In this document: positions 44,344 to 56,300 of the stretch, piece by piece
How the letters are laid out: each line of letters starts with the position of its first letter
How positions within the stretch are numbered: position 1 is the first letter of the stretch
NCBI GenBank assembly: GCA_964016985.1
Contig: OZ024826.1
Location: forward strand, 71,435,768-71,499,767
From: Anodontia alba
Taxonomy: Eukaryota; Mollusca; Bivalvia; Lucinida; Lucinidae
Direction: 5' to 3'
DNA: 64,000 bases
The notes under the pieces: generated by a model
What the model saw: only the letters and a program-made list of their open reading frames with translations
The model's database searches: none
Told to the model about the DNA's origin: nothing
Program-made: the position numbers and the translations under genes

Positions 44344-44820
44344 TTTGATGATCTTTGGTAGGTATGTAGGACAGGTCAAGCAGATGTGTTGCATACAAGA
44401 ATGGTATTCTCACTGCCTTAATTTTTTCCTTACCTCCCATTATAATTTTTGGTTATGAAATCTTTGATGCTCCATTACTCCTATACCTGTTGAGATAGTT
44501 TGATGATCTTTGGTAGGTATGTAGGACAGGTCAAGCAGATGTGTTGCATACAAGAATGGTATTCTCACTGTCTTCATTTTTTGCTTACCTCCCATTATAA
44601 TTTTTGGTTATGAAATCTTTGACACTCCATTACTCCTATACCTGTTGAGATAGTTTGATGATATTTGGTAGGTATGTAGGACAGGTCAATTACAAGAAAC
44701 TCTTTTTCAAGTTGTTTGGTAGGTTTGTCAAGCAGGTCAAGTAGGTATGTTCTATACAAGAATATTAACTCTGACTTCCTTAGTTTTATAGTTTTCTTGT
44801 TTCTTGTTAACATTCAGCAT
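44344..44820 (+). repeat. 155-bp tandem repeat, about 2.5-3 copies
   Basis: Units start with TTTGATGATCTTTGGTAGGT at 44344, 44499 and 44654. The first two are almost identical over 155 bp; the third is truncated and diverges after 44690. A degenerate partial phrase (GGTAGGTTTGTCAAGCAGGT) follows at 44720. Confidence 0.9.
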
Positions 44821-44995
44821 TCTATGGGCAAATGACATACTGATAAAATTTTCTTATATTCCCAGAAACTAGGGTTTGATGATATTTCATGCAAATTTCC
44901 ACATTAGGAAACAATTTGCATGAAATGCCAAACTTTAGTTTCTTGAAATAATAATAATTTGCTGAAATGTTACCCAATATGCTAAAGGCACATTG
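44815..44995 (+). mobile_element. MITE family B
   Basis: ACATTCAGCATTCTATGGGC to TTACCCAATATGCTAAAGG; inner arms CATGCAAATTTCCACATTAG and GGAAACAATTTGCATGAAAT. Confidence 0.7.
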
Positions 44996-45652
44996 AAGAC
45001 AGGAAATATTTCATATATATTTGTCTATGCCCATGGGCATAGACAACATACAATTTGGTGGGGACACAGAAGTGAATCATTAGTTGATCCACAATGCACC
45101 ATTGACTTTATGCGTGTTGTCTACCAGGAAAACCAAAGACTAGATATAGTAGAATAATATTTATTTGAACACCTATCTATAGAGAAAGTGTTCTCCATTT
45201 ACATGCACATTTTTGGCACACTGCACTTATGTAGATATTCTAAACCGTTACCATTGCAACACTTTATCAACGATTATGAGATATTCATTGTGTGTGACAA
45301 TTTCACTTTTAAAGTGGAAATATGCTTTGCGATGGTACTGCGAAGCACAATTTATAGCATTCCTGGGTCAGCATGACAAAAATTTCATATTCTTATAGCT
45401 CTTATTTTAGTGTTGATGAGGTAAGCCTAAAAAGGGATGTGAAATTAGCTGTAATTATTTTTTTAATGTGAGGGTTAATTTTTCTCATCACTCAAACCTC
45501 TCCAATTGACCCTTTGCATTTTGGAATTTAGCCGATTTAGCCAAGATTTGCATGTAAAAAAACCCATGACTATTAAAATCAGCTTTAACATTGATTTTGT
45601 GCAAAGCGTAGACCAAGCTTTTTGTGAAAGCTTGTACTTGTTTGTATTATAG
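44996..45652. other. Unassigned sequence, possible upstream intron of host gene
   Basis: No exon recognised. A small palindrome TGCCCATGGGCA lies near 45029. The last 20 bases before 45653 are pyrimidine-rich and end in ATTATAG. Confidence 0.4.
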
Positions 45653-45740
45653 GTAAAGAGATGAGTGTTTTGAGTATGGTGCCATGACTAAAGCTGACCA
45701 AGATTATGAAGAACTGGAGCTCTACCTACAGCAAGCCAAG
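45653..45740 (+). CDS. Predicted start-codon exon of unidentified host gene
   Basis: A candidate exon bounded by an acceptor (CTTGTTTGTATTATAG, ending 45652) and a donor (AAG before GTCAGT at 45741). ATG at 45684 starts 19 codons, MTKADQDYEELELYLQQAK, ending in phase 0. An in-frame TAA at 45654-45656 lies just upstream, which supports this ATG as the true start and the first 31 bases as 5' untranslated sequence. The large exon at 62242 also starts in phase 0, and the joined helix-forming segment would continue as EEIGLVQYQGQEA. I infer that the two belong together; exons between them could have been missed. The segment is likely an amphipathic or coiled-coil helix. Confidence 0.6.
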
Positions 45741-45769
45741 GTCAGTAGAGCCAGAAAACATTAAACAAA

Positions 45770-45912
45770 CCTGCTGAACTTACTCTACAGCAGAAATTTA
45801 TTTTATTTTTATATTTTTCCCAGAAAATGGAGTTTATCATTTCATGTGAATTTTCTCCTTAAGCATGAAATGTCAGGCTAACCGTCAGCAGTGCAGTCTG
45901 CTGAATTTGCTT
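45770..45912 (+). repeat. MITE family B, partial
   Basis: TTTTTCCCAGAAAATGGAG and ATTTCATGTGAATTTTCTCC, then a shortened right arm ending TCTGCTGAATTTGCTTAGA. Confidence 0.55.
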
Positions 45913-45924
45913 AGAGAAAGGTCA

Positions 45925-46102
45925 ACCCTAAATAGCCAGTCATGAAATTCTGAAACATTATATTTTCAGAGAAAATAAAGCTTGATATATCTACTTAGCA
46001 GACAGTTCACATGAAATGTCAAGCTTTATTTTATCTGAAAAAATTTAAGATAAAAATTTAGAATTTGTCTTCTACAGTTAATGGAAATTTAAGGGATAAT
46101 GA
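45925..46102 (+). mobile_element. MITE family A, degenerate
   Basis: AACCCTAAATAGCCAGTC to GGAAATTTAAGGGATAA. Arms AGAGAAAATAAAGCTTGATA and ACATGAAATGTCAAGCTTTA flank GCAGACAGTT. Confidence 0.6.
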
Positions 46103-46449
46103 ACATTTAATTTGCTACAAGATAGCATTTCATTTTTTTTTTGTTTTTTTTCCCGTGAAAATGCAGCTTTGCATTTTATTTCATACAGTTTGCATGTCAG
46201 GGTGTATGCAGGTCGCTAGTTGAATGTTTACAAGCCCAGACAATATAACTTAGCAGCCAGTTTAGACTCTGATACACTGCTTAGATGCAGGGCTGATCTA
46301 GGTCTACACTGGTGACGTATCATTAGGAAAATTTCTGTTTGGAGAGGCTCATATTTCAGAGTATCTGGAGACAATCCTAAAAGCCAATGCAAGCAAAACT
46401 TTTGTTCAATATATTTATCATCTGTTGATTTTTGCAGTCAACACTGAGG

Positions 46450-46665
46450 GTACCATAGTAACCCTAAATATTTGGACAGACAGGCATGAGCAAACAGTGT
46501 AGGCCCAGATCAGCTGCAGAATTTGGCATCTGGTCAGGGTCTGCACTGTTAGCCACTCATCAAGCACTATTTGAGACACATGAACAGGTAGTAAAATATT
46601 AAATAGACTTTTTCAAATTTTAGGGCAAGTATGGTAAGTAGATAAGGTGTCCAAATACTTCAGGT
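46450..46665 (-). mobile_element. MITE family C, inverted copy
   Basis: TACCATAGTAACCCTAAATA, GAGCAAACAGTGTAGGCCCA, a decayed centre, CAGGTAGTAAAATATTAAAT and GATAAGGTGTCCAAATACTT. Confidence 0.7.
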
Positions 46666-47944
46666 GAATAGGGTTTATGTTATACTGTCTACCAATATGT
46701 CTAGTTTGATTAGGGCTGATCAACAAATAGTGAGCATGGTTGCTTATTTCAATAACTGTTTAAGCTACAAATCTTTTATTTCTTGAATAATCTTCTTGCG
46801 TATGTATTCATGTTTTGAGTCTTGTCGGTGGTTCATAGTTGCCTTTAGGGATACCTTCCAACGATGAAAACACTGATTTTGCCAAATCTTGAATATGATA
46901 AAACATCCTTACAGCAAAGTGTTCTTCCTCTGAGTAATCTTGCTTTATGTGGACTAACATTACCATGATGACAAAAAGAACCTTCTTGATGTCAGTAAGG
47001 AGTGTGTGGCTTCTATTGGATCTTCTGAATCACACTGAGTGAAATATTCTCCATGCTAATATCTCTGTAGGAGTCACTTTCTCTGAAAGTGTATCAACAA
47101 GTACGGGTCCCTTGTAATTGAAAAATGTAGTAAATAAACCCTTTTCGTTCTGAAAACTCCTTCACACTACAACAGTTCTTGGTTCATCTTCAGCCAGCCA
47201 TATCATACAAGAGGCTATCAAAAAGTTCTTGAAACAAAAAAGTAAAAAATACAAATTTCTGTTTAATTTCTTCTGTGACTGTATGTTGTTCAAAACTGTT
47301 ACTTTTTTATAGTCAGAAGACATACTGAAGTGTACAAATTTCATTTTACTGAACAAATTTATATTGTATCTTAAAGAAGTTACATCCAAACCCTAGACAA
47401 AACAGATTATGACTGTGTCTTGTCACATGTGATGTTAGATGCAGAACACTGACATCACATATTCACCAAAATTATTACAATGTGAAAGCTGAGAAATTAA
47501 CTTGTTATTCAGATATTATAGTCTGATTTCTACTTGGATATATTCCCTTTATAGTGCAATTTTTCATGAACATTTTGATAACCCTGGCCCCATATTTTTA
47601 AACGCTTATTTGGAATGTAATATAAATGCAATACAAATATATCCAGGTTTCATCTTAGATGATATTATCTGTTAGGCTTTTGTGAATATTGGGCTCAGCC
47701 ATTTTATATTTATTAATTTTTTTAATTTTTTTGTACAAAATACCCTATGGTGCTATTGATGAGTACATGCCTAACATACACTCGGTGGAGCTTTAATATT
47801 TTGGATAATACATGAAAGTACCATAAAGTTACATCAAGGATTGTACTTATTTCATCTATAGATGAATTGAGATCCTCTCGGGTTTTGTACACTTTCATTT
47901 GTTCTATCATCAGACCAATGCTGTCTTCAGCATTGTCTCTTCCT
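46666..47944. other. Unassigned intronic sequence
   Basis: AT-rich; several short open frames without recognisable domains or splice context. Confidence 0.35.
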
Positions 47945-49560
47945 TTTTATGCCCTGCCACAAAAAGTGGCAAAGTATTATGTTATACCTTCTGAAATGTT
48001 GAGTGTCCTTCCTTCCATCCATCCATCTGACCATCCGTCCCTCTGTCAGCGCTTCATAATTTCATGTCCGCTCCATAACTCTGATACCATTTGAGATATT
48101 TTCAAGAAACTGCACACCAATGTAGAGCACCATTAGGCAATGTGCAGAACACATAAACCGTAACTCTGGTCAACCTACATTTGGAGTTATTACCCTTTAA
48201 ACATTAAACATAGCTATTTATACCATGTGTCCGCTCCACAGCTTTGATACCCTTATGATATTTTCACAGCATTTCACACAAAATATAATATAAAGCTCCA
48301 TGAGATGACTTGCAGAACACATGAACCGTAACTGATTTGCCTACTTTTGGAGTTATTGCCTTTGAACATTGAACATAGCCATTTCCATCATGTACTAATG
48401 TCCACTCTATAAGTTGAAAATCAGTTCAGATATTTTCATGAAATCTCACACAAATTTAAAGCACCATGAGACGACGAGCAGAACACAAGAACCATAACTC
48501 TGGTTAACCTACCTTTGGAGTTACGGCCGTTTGTACATCCTAAATATTGAAAATAGCCATTTCTACCAAGTACTAGTGTCAGCTCTGTAAGTTGGAAACC
48601 ATTTCAGATATTTTGATGAAACTGCTTACAAATTTCAACCTCTATAGGACAACATGCAGAGCTCATGAACCGTAACTCTGGTTTGCCTACTTTGGAGTTA
48701 TTGCCTGTTGAACATTGAACATACCCATTTCTACCATGTACTTGTATTCGCTCTGTTAGTTAAAAATTGTTTCAGATATTTTCATGAAATGTCTCACAAA
48801 TTAAAGCGCCATGAGAGATGTGCAGAAAACAAGAACCATAGCTCTGTTTAACCTACTTTTGAAGTTACCACCCTTTGAACATAGGAAATATTGAAAACGG
48901 CCATTTCTACCATATGTTCATGTCAGCTCTGTAAGTTGGAAATTGTGTCAGATGTTTTGATAAAACTTCACACAAATATAAAGCATCATGAGACGAAGTG
49001 CAGAACACAAGAACCATAACTCAGCTTAACCTACTTTTGGAGTTATGGCCCTTTGAACATTGAAACTAGGGATTTCTGTAATATATGTGTCCGTTCTGTA
49101 ATTTGAAAATTGATATTTTCTTGAAACTTTATGCAAATGTATATCACCATAATATGATGTGCAGAACACAAGAACCATAACTCTGAATTACTTGCTTTTG
49201 GAGTTACAGCCCTTTGGACATTGTAATAGTGATCCTAGTCATATACTTGTGCCCTTTCTGTAACTTGAAATTGGTTCCAGAAATTTTCTTGAAGGCTTGC
49301 AAAAATGTAAAGCAACATAAGGTGACATGTAGAACACAAGAACCATAAGTCTGGCTTAATTACTTTTTGAGTTATGGGTCTTTGAAAATTGAAAATAATA
49401 GTTCTTGTGATATACTTGTAAACTTTACACAAATGTGAAGCACCATGAGGGAATCTGCAGAAAATGAGAATTGTAAGTCTGGTTTACTTACTTTTTGAGT
49501 TATGGCCCTTTAAACATTGAAAATAACCATCTTCAGTCATATATTCATGTCAACTTTATT
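47945..49560 (+). mobile_element. Tandem-repeat element, about nine units of 165-180 bp
   Basis: Opens with the hairpin-like TGCCCTGCCACAAAAAGTGGCA and CCATCCATCTGACCATCCGT. Units carry CACCATGAGACGA, GCAGAACACAAGAACCATAA, TTTGGAGTTATGGCCCTTTG and AACATTGAAAATAGCCATTT. Divergence between units is high, so the array is old. Confidence 0.8.
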
Positions 49561-50134
49561 AAGGGAAAGACTAATGCACCGTCCCTTTGATTTCATTTTT
49601 GACAGTGTTATGGCACTTGCTTCATTTAAAGGCAGTAGCGCTTTTATTTCTAAGTGTTTCACCCATCTGGTGCATGTTGAGCAACCCAAGGTCTCCCCAC
49701 AAAATAGTTTCCTCAAAGCAGAATGAATCCACTACACACCTTCACCAAGCACAAAAAAATTGACTCTCAGATGGAGTATTCTTAGCTTCCATATTTTCAT
49801 GGCAGAGTGATTACATCACCTTTTCATAAGGTATATATGAGGTCATAACATCATGCCTGACATCATCAATACTTTATCAATTAGTACTTAGCAGTAGATT
49901 TGACTTTAGAAATAGCATCTTTAACAGAAATGTTACAAGGCTGTGATCTTATTTGTTGATCGTCCCTCGTATATATGATATAAAAATTATTATGTACTAA
50001 CCTTATTGTTTATCACTAATCTATTGTTTACATTATACAGTAGCTGGTCTTGCTGGCCATATAGGAAACATCAAACCTGCAGTACTGAGATGATATTTCT
50101 TGAGTAGAATAATTCTCATTCCTGTTTATGCAAA
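49561..50134. other. Unassigned intronic sequence
   Basis: No feature seen. Confidence 0.35.
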
Positions 50135-50435
50135 TACTGTACTTATCCTAAGTATTGGGACAGGCAGGCCTAAACTAACAGTGTAGACCCATATTAGACA
50201 CTGTAAAATATGACATAAGTTCAATTTCAGTACCTGTTCATGTGTTTAATCAAAGCGCTGACAGCACTGGCGGGTCGATTGTCTCAGAGTGCAGACTGGG
50301 AAATTGGTCCTGAATGGGACTTAGGATTGTTTCATTTAACCCTTAATTTCCTGTTATTTCAACAAACATAGTACCCTGATCAGGTGCCATGTTCTGCGGC
50401 ATCTGATATGGGTCTGCACTATTTGCCAGTGTTCC
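50135..50435. repeat. MITE family C remnants
   Basis: ACTTATCCTAAGTATTGGGA and AACAGTGTAGACCC at 50143-50190, then a separate centre piece, GTACCCTGATCAGGTGCCAT with TGCGGCATCTGATATGGGTC, at 50370-50425. About 140 bp of other sequence lies between them. Confidence 0.55.
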
Positions 50436-50639
50436 AGTCCAGGTTTTACAGATAGCCAGCCCTCTTTACATGCCAATCTGAGGTCACAGTGACAAGAATA
50501 GCACAGCTATAAATAACTGTTACCTAGATTTTGTACACATGTGCGCTTTGATTTCATTGGTCAGTAATAATCAGGTGGACAACTACCTTAAGGAAATTTT
50601 GGCATTTGTATACTATGACTCACTTGTAAACAATCAACC

Positions 50640-50766
50640 CAAACATTGCTGGATGAATTGCAGAGACAATGAAGACCCTGTTCAGACAGCGCATTGTGCG
50701 GCATCAGAGCTGGTCTACATTGTTTGCTGAGGCCTGTCTGTACGAATACTTAAGGTAAATACAGTA
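50640..50766 (+). repeat. MITE family C, right part
   Basis: CATTGCTGGATGAATTGCAG, the hairpin around GACAGCGCATTGTGCGGCAT, and GAGGCCTGTCTGTACGAATA with TTAAGGTAAATACAGTA. Confidence 0.65.
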
Positions 50767-50856
50767 GATAAAAATCTCCTCCTCTCTAGTTTCACAGTGG
50801 ACCATACTGAGACAGCAACCAACTGGGATTAAAACTTTGTTCAAATTCTTAGCATG

Positions 50857-51045
50857 CTGGGTAAAATTTTCAGCAGACAACATTATGAAATACTTTTCTT
50901 ATTTTTTCCAGAAAACAGGGTTTGGCATTTCATGCAAATTGTCTCCCATGGGAGACAATTTGCATGAAATGTCAGACCTTGTTTTCTAGGAAATTAAGAA
51001 AAGAAATAAAATTTGTCATCTGCTGCCAAAAGAGAGATAAAGGTT
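50857..51045 (+). mobile_element. MITE family B, best-preserved copy
   Basis: TTAGCATGCTGGGTAAAATT, CAGCAGACAACATTATG, and a perfect central palindrome CATGCAAATTGTCTCC-CATG-GGAGACAATTTGCATG. The right outer end is less well matched. Confidence 0.8.
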
Positions 51046-51143
51046 GAAATTCCCCGCCTTGAAAATCTATCAGTCTGCAATACAAAAAAAAATCTGGAAG
51101 ATGGAATAGTTATTCATAAGACACTTTTAATCACATCATATTA

Positions 51144-52423
51144 CGAGGGCGTGTCAGTAAATAACCAGCCTATCCCATTTCCGATAGACCGAGACGGTCA
51201 CGATTTTCATGCTTTGTTTCAATATATGTTTTATACATGGGTACAAAATTGCACACATATCAAGTCATTCTTTAATAAGATATTGAATGTCAAACATGGC
51301 TAGTGATGCAAAGGCATGCTTTTCATCTAAAGTTGAGTACTGTGTTGTAATTCGGTACTTGTATTTAAAAGGTAAAACAGGCAAGGAAATACACGGTGAG
51401 TTAGCCGATGTTTATGGGTCTTCTGCACCATCTTATGCTCAGGTTAAATTCTGGGTAGGGGAATTCAAGCGCGGTAGAACATCTTTAGAAAATGAAGCCA
51501 GGTCTGGACGCCCACTGGATGCCATCGACGAAGAAATGTGTAAGAAAGTTCAGAATCTGGTATACTCTGATAGGCGAATTCAGGTGGAAGAAATAGCGCA
51601 GGTATTAGGCATTTCACATGGTAGCGTTTCAACAATCTTACATGATTGTTTAGGTATGCGCAAGCTAACAGCCCGTTGGGTCCCCAAATCCCTTAGCGAT
51701 GAGCAAATGGCAACCAGAGCATCAGTATGCAGCGCCTTGTTGAAGCGTTTTAGGTCAAAAAATGATTTTCTTTTGCATCTGGTGACTGTAGATGAGATTT
51801 GGGTTCATTATTATGAGCCAGAGAATAAAGCTCAGAGTTGTCAGTGGGTAGGGCCTGGGTTCCCGAGGCCAAAGAAATTCAAGACGCAACCATCTGCTGG
51901 CAAGGTGATGTCCACAGTATTTTGGGGCGCAAAAGGCGTTATTATGTTGGACTTTTTACCCAAGAGAAGTACAATAACTGGAGTGTACTATGCAAACTTG
52001 TTAGACCAGCTGAGAACCGCTATCAGTGAAAAACGCCGCGTAAACTCTCTAAAGGTGTTTTGCTGCAACAGGACAACGCGAGAGTCCACACTTGCAAAGT
52101 TGCAATGGATGCTGTAGAGTGAAACGGATATGAATTAATACCATATCCTGCCTATTCGCCTGACCTAGCTCCTAGTGACTTCTTCCTATTCCCAAACTTG
52201 AAAAAGGATATCCGTGGACTTCATCGTCGGTCTGATGAAGAAGTCGTGACGGCTGTCGAGGAGTGGGTCAATAGAAAGGACCCTGACTTTTTCAGTTCTG
52301 GGCTGATGGCACTTGAACACCATTGGTCTAAGTGCATCACACTAGAGGGCAATTACATCGAAAAAGAAGAGGTGGATCTCAACCGGAAATAAGTTAGGCT
52401 GGTTACTTATTGACTCACCCTCG
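51144..52423 (+). mobile_element. Mariner-type transposon, copy 2
   Basis: A 1280-bp element with TA on both sides (51142-51143 and 52424-52425). Terminal inverted repeats share CGAGGG, GTCA-TAA and TAACCAGCCTA (left CGAGGGCGTGTCAGTAAATA, right complement CGAGGGTGAGTCAATAAGTA). Termini and protein differ from copy 1, so this is a separate mariner lineage. Confidence 0.95.
51287..52392 (+). pseudogene. Mariner transposase, one frameshift and one stop
   Basis: DD34D cut-and-paste transposase; likely start ATG at 51296. It has a first helix-turn-helix (GKEIHGELADVYG, VKFWVGEFKRGRTS), the SGRP linker, a second helix-turn-helix (VEEIAQVLGISHGSVSTIL) and the WVPKSLSDEQ motif. Catalytic D1 is in TVDEIWVHYYEP (about 51794). 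The frame is uninterrupted for 276 codons, then shifts by one base near 52040. D2 in QQDNARVH (about 52070) and D3 in SPDLAPSDFFLF, 34 residues later, are read in the new frame, which also has a TGA at 52120-52122 and then stays open to 52392. Full length would be about 365 codons. With only two lesions, this copy died recently. Confidence 0.93.
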
Positions 52424-53089
52424 TATGACACTGATTATATTTTTTTAAGTGACACATCCTCAATTTTCTTTACAGTTTTCAGGTTTTAAAAAAGTGTAAA
52501 GAACAGTAAAGAAACATGTGTACATATTCTGAGGCTATAATTTTGTTAGCTGACCTGAGCCTTTGGCTCACTGGTGAACTTATAGTATGACTAGCCTCTG
52601 TTGTGGTCATCTGTCATCTGTAGTCTGTTGTCTGTCATCTGTAGTCTGTAGTCTGTCATCTGTCAACATTTTCAAACATCTTTTCCCCTGAAACCACTGG
52701 GCAGATTGAAGTCAAATTTCATGTGGAGCATCCATGGGATGGGGGAACGAAAGTTTGTTCCCGGGTTCAAGGTCACATGACAAGATGGCCGCTATGCCCA
52801 TATAAGGTAAAAACCCTTCAAAAATCTTCTGAACCAGTAGGCCAGTTGTCATGAAACTTGGTATGTAGCATTGGGGACTTGAGCTAATCATAGTTTGTTC
52901 TAATGATGACACTTGGATGACCTCGACCTATTTTAGGCCAAGGTCAAATTTGTTCGCATAGACTTTTGTATGGGAAAAAGTCAAAATCTTGTATCTTTGT
53001 CGCACCTGCTTTAGCATTGGCGACTTAGGCCTGCAAGTTTCCGTCCATCCGTCCATTCGTCTTTCCATCAACATTTACCCTGGGTGTCT

Positions 53090-53183
53090 TGTGAGCGCAA
53101 CTCCTCTTACAGATTTGTACCAATCATTTTGAAACTTTGCATGTGTTTTTGTCATGGTATGAAGATGTGCATGTGGTTTGGAT
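53090..53183 (+). repeat. Left part of a 120-150 bp repeat unit cut by the LINE
   Basis: TTGTGAGCGCAACTCCTCTT through GAAGATGTGC ATGTGGTTTGGAT. The unit continues seamlessly at 59446, showing that the LINE landed within this array. Confidence 0.9.
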
Positions 53184-53363
53184 GGATGGATGGATGGATT
53201 TTTTATTTATAGACGCTCAACCCTAAAAGGGCATATAGCGTCTAATAAGAAGTTGTATATTATATGATGATTTTATTTAATGAGAAATTAAAAGTATCTA
53301 GGATTGATGTGTTCATTTTAAAAAGATAAGGTATCAATGATTTTAAGTTATTAAAAATACTGA

Positions 53364-56300
53364 TCATATTTTATTAAAAAGTCCGATCTCTTTAAGAAAG
53401 TCGAGTATTTTCTGAGCTGGTATATCATTAAAAAGTTCCTTTATAGTTTTTACATTAAAATACTTTGTGCGAATATAATTAAATTCAGCACAAGTGATAA
53501 GAAAATGTTTGACTGTAAAAGGTTTGTTACAAGGAATGCAGAATGGAGCTTGTTCATTTTTTAATATGTAAGAATGAGTAATTCTAGTGTGTCCAATTCT
53601 ACATCTCGTGATTTTTGTTTGTTCTTTTCTGCTGTAATTAGAGAATGTGCATTTGCTGTTAAAGTTTGGTTTTAGTTCATTTAGTTTATTTTGAGTTTGT
53701 GTTTCCCAAACAGACTGACATTTATTGTTAATGTATAGGCGGATGTTCGATTTAAAGTCGGAGTGAGGAATTTTAAAATTGGTTATCACTAAGGATAGTG
53801 CAGATTTAGCTTCTAAATCGGCTAATTCATTTCCACGAATATTAACGTGGCTGGGAAGCCAACAAAATACAATTTCTTTTGAAACTGAAAGGTAATAATA
53901 TTTTTTAAGAATTTGCTGAATTAATGGGTTTCTATGGTGTAAATCTTTAAGAGATTTTAATACAGAAAGAGAATCTGAATAAATGATGAACTGTTTTTCA
54001 GACTGATCTCTGATTTAGTAAAGTGCAATATCAATTGCCTTGGCTTCGGCGGTAAAAATGGAGCTATTATCAGATAATCTGATACTATCAGTAAAATTTG
54101 GACTAATAACAGAACAAGCAACTTTCTCATCTTGTTTCGAACCATCTGTATAAATTGACAGGTAATGTTTATAATTTGATTTGATTTCTAAAAATTCATT
54201 CTTAAAAATATGTGACTCGACTTCTGCTTTTTTATTTTTATGAAGGTCAAAAATAATGTTTGGAGGGTTTAATGTCCATGGCTCTTTTGATGGAAAAGAA
54301 AAGGGCTGAACAGTTTTAATATTAATATTGGCCTCTTCAAGTAACGGTTGTATTCTCAGGCCAAGGGGTTTAATAGCCGTTGGTTTGTTGTTGTAAAATC
54401 TTTCATATTTCGGGTTAAAAACACAATCATAAGTTGAATTACGTGGATTGGCGGCTAGTTTAGTAACATATTGAAGAGACAATTTTTCCCTTCTTATATA
54501 TAGTGATGGTTCATTTGATTCAGAGTATAAACTTTCGATGGGGGAAGTACGAAAAGCCCCTAGAGCCAGACGTAAACCTTGGTGATGAATAGTATCCAAA
54601 GATTTCAAATAAGATTTTCTAGCGGATCCATAAACTATGGATCCATAATCCAGTTTAGATCGAATTAAAGATCTATAAAGATTTAAAAGAACAGTACGAT
54701 CTCCTCCCCAGTCGGAACTGGAGAGAACTTTAAGAATATCAAGTGCTTTTAAACATTTAGCTTTTAAAGCTTTGATGTATGGAATAAAAGATAATTTGTT
54801 ATCGAACAAAAGACCCAGGAATTTTGCTTCACTGACGACTGGAATGGGACTACCGTATATGGTAAGATGAGGATCTAAATGTAGCTGACGTATTTGACAA
54901 AAATGAACGCATTGAGTTTTTGTTTTTGAAAATTTGAAACCATTTTCTGTTGCTGTCTTCTATATTGTTTAAACATTGTTGTAGTTTGAATTCAATGGTT
55001 TCCATATTTTTCGATCTAATAAATATTCCAAAATCGTCAACAAAAAGAGAACAATCAAGGTCTTTCACACATTTAACAATATTGTTAATTTTAACGCCAA
55101 ACAAGGTAGGTGATAAAATGCTTCCCTGTGGTACACCTTGTTCTTGTTTAAATATGTCCGATAACGTATTACCTATTCGAACATTAAATGTTCGATCTGA
55201 TAAAAAATTTTGAATAAAAAGTGGTAAACGGCCTTTAAGGCCTAATTTATGTAAATCTTTCATGATGCCATGTTTCCAAGTAGTATCGTAAGCTTTTTCA
55301 AGGTCAAAAAATACAGCTACGACATGTTCTTTTTTAACAAAGGCATCACGAATAAAAGATTCCAAACGAATCAAATGATCGTTTGTACTGGGGTGGTCGG
55401 GTGGTGCAAAAGTGTCATGTATCTTATGTCACCGGGGCGTCCAGCTGGTATTGGCTTACAGTTGGGCAAGGCCTGCTATCCTTGTAGCAGGTAAGGGTAG
55501 GGAGGTGATGTTTTCATTTCTTCTGTTTCTTCACTTTCATTCCTTTTCCTCTTTCTTCCCTGTCCCTCTCTTTCATCTCTTCTGCTATCTCTTCTGTCTC
55601 TTTTCTCCCTTTCTCTGGGAGACGACACAAAATGACCCATAAGGGTTGACGTGTCGTTAAACCCCAACACAATCAATGATCGTTTGTACAGTTATTTTTT
55701 CTGAATCCAGCTTGATATTTTGTTATAAGCTGGTTTGATTCCAAGAACCAAACCAGTCTATCATTAATCATTCTCTCCATTGTTTTACATAAACAACTTG
55801 TCAGAGCAATAGGTCTATAGTTAGTGGCTTCAGTATGATTTTTATTTGGTTTTGGTATAGGTATAATCGTTGCTTTACTCCAGTCTTTTGGAAATTTTCC
55901 AGTAATCCAAATATCATTTAAAATATTTAATAATGTTTCTAAAGCGTTATCGGGTAAATGTTTAAGAATTTGATAATGAATGTTGGCTGCCTATTGAACT
56001 TTCGTAAGGCAGATTTTCTTTTATTTATTGAATGTTTAACATCATTATTAAACCAAGGTCTATTTCTTTTTGAACATGTCGAGGACTTCGGAATACATTT
56101 TTCGGCTACATGAATTAATGTATCAGTAAAAGCTTGTATATCATCTGCTGTTTTAAACATTTCAGGTTTTAATTTTTCATTACATAGCTCCATAAAATTC
56201 TCCCAATTTGCTTTATTCAGATTCCATCGGGATGGATGGTCTTCATTTGTCGATTTAATTTCTTCAATTTTAATTGGATAATGATCACTCCCATGAAGGT

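Noticed and set aside
49517..49726. Plus-strand open frame at the end of the 170-bp array
   Set aside because: Starts inside the repeat array and has no domain or splice support.
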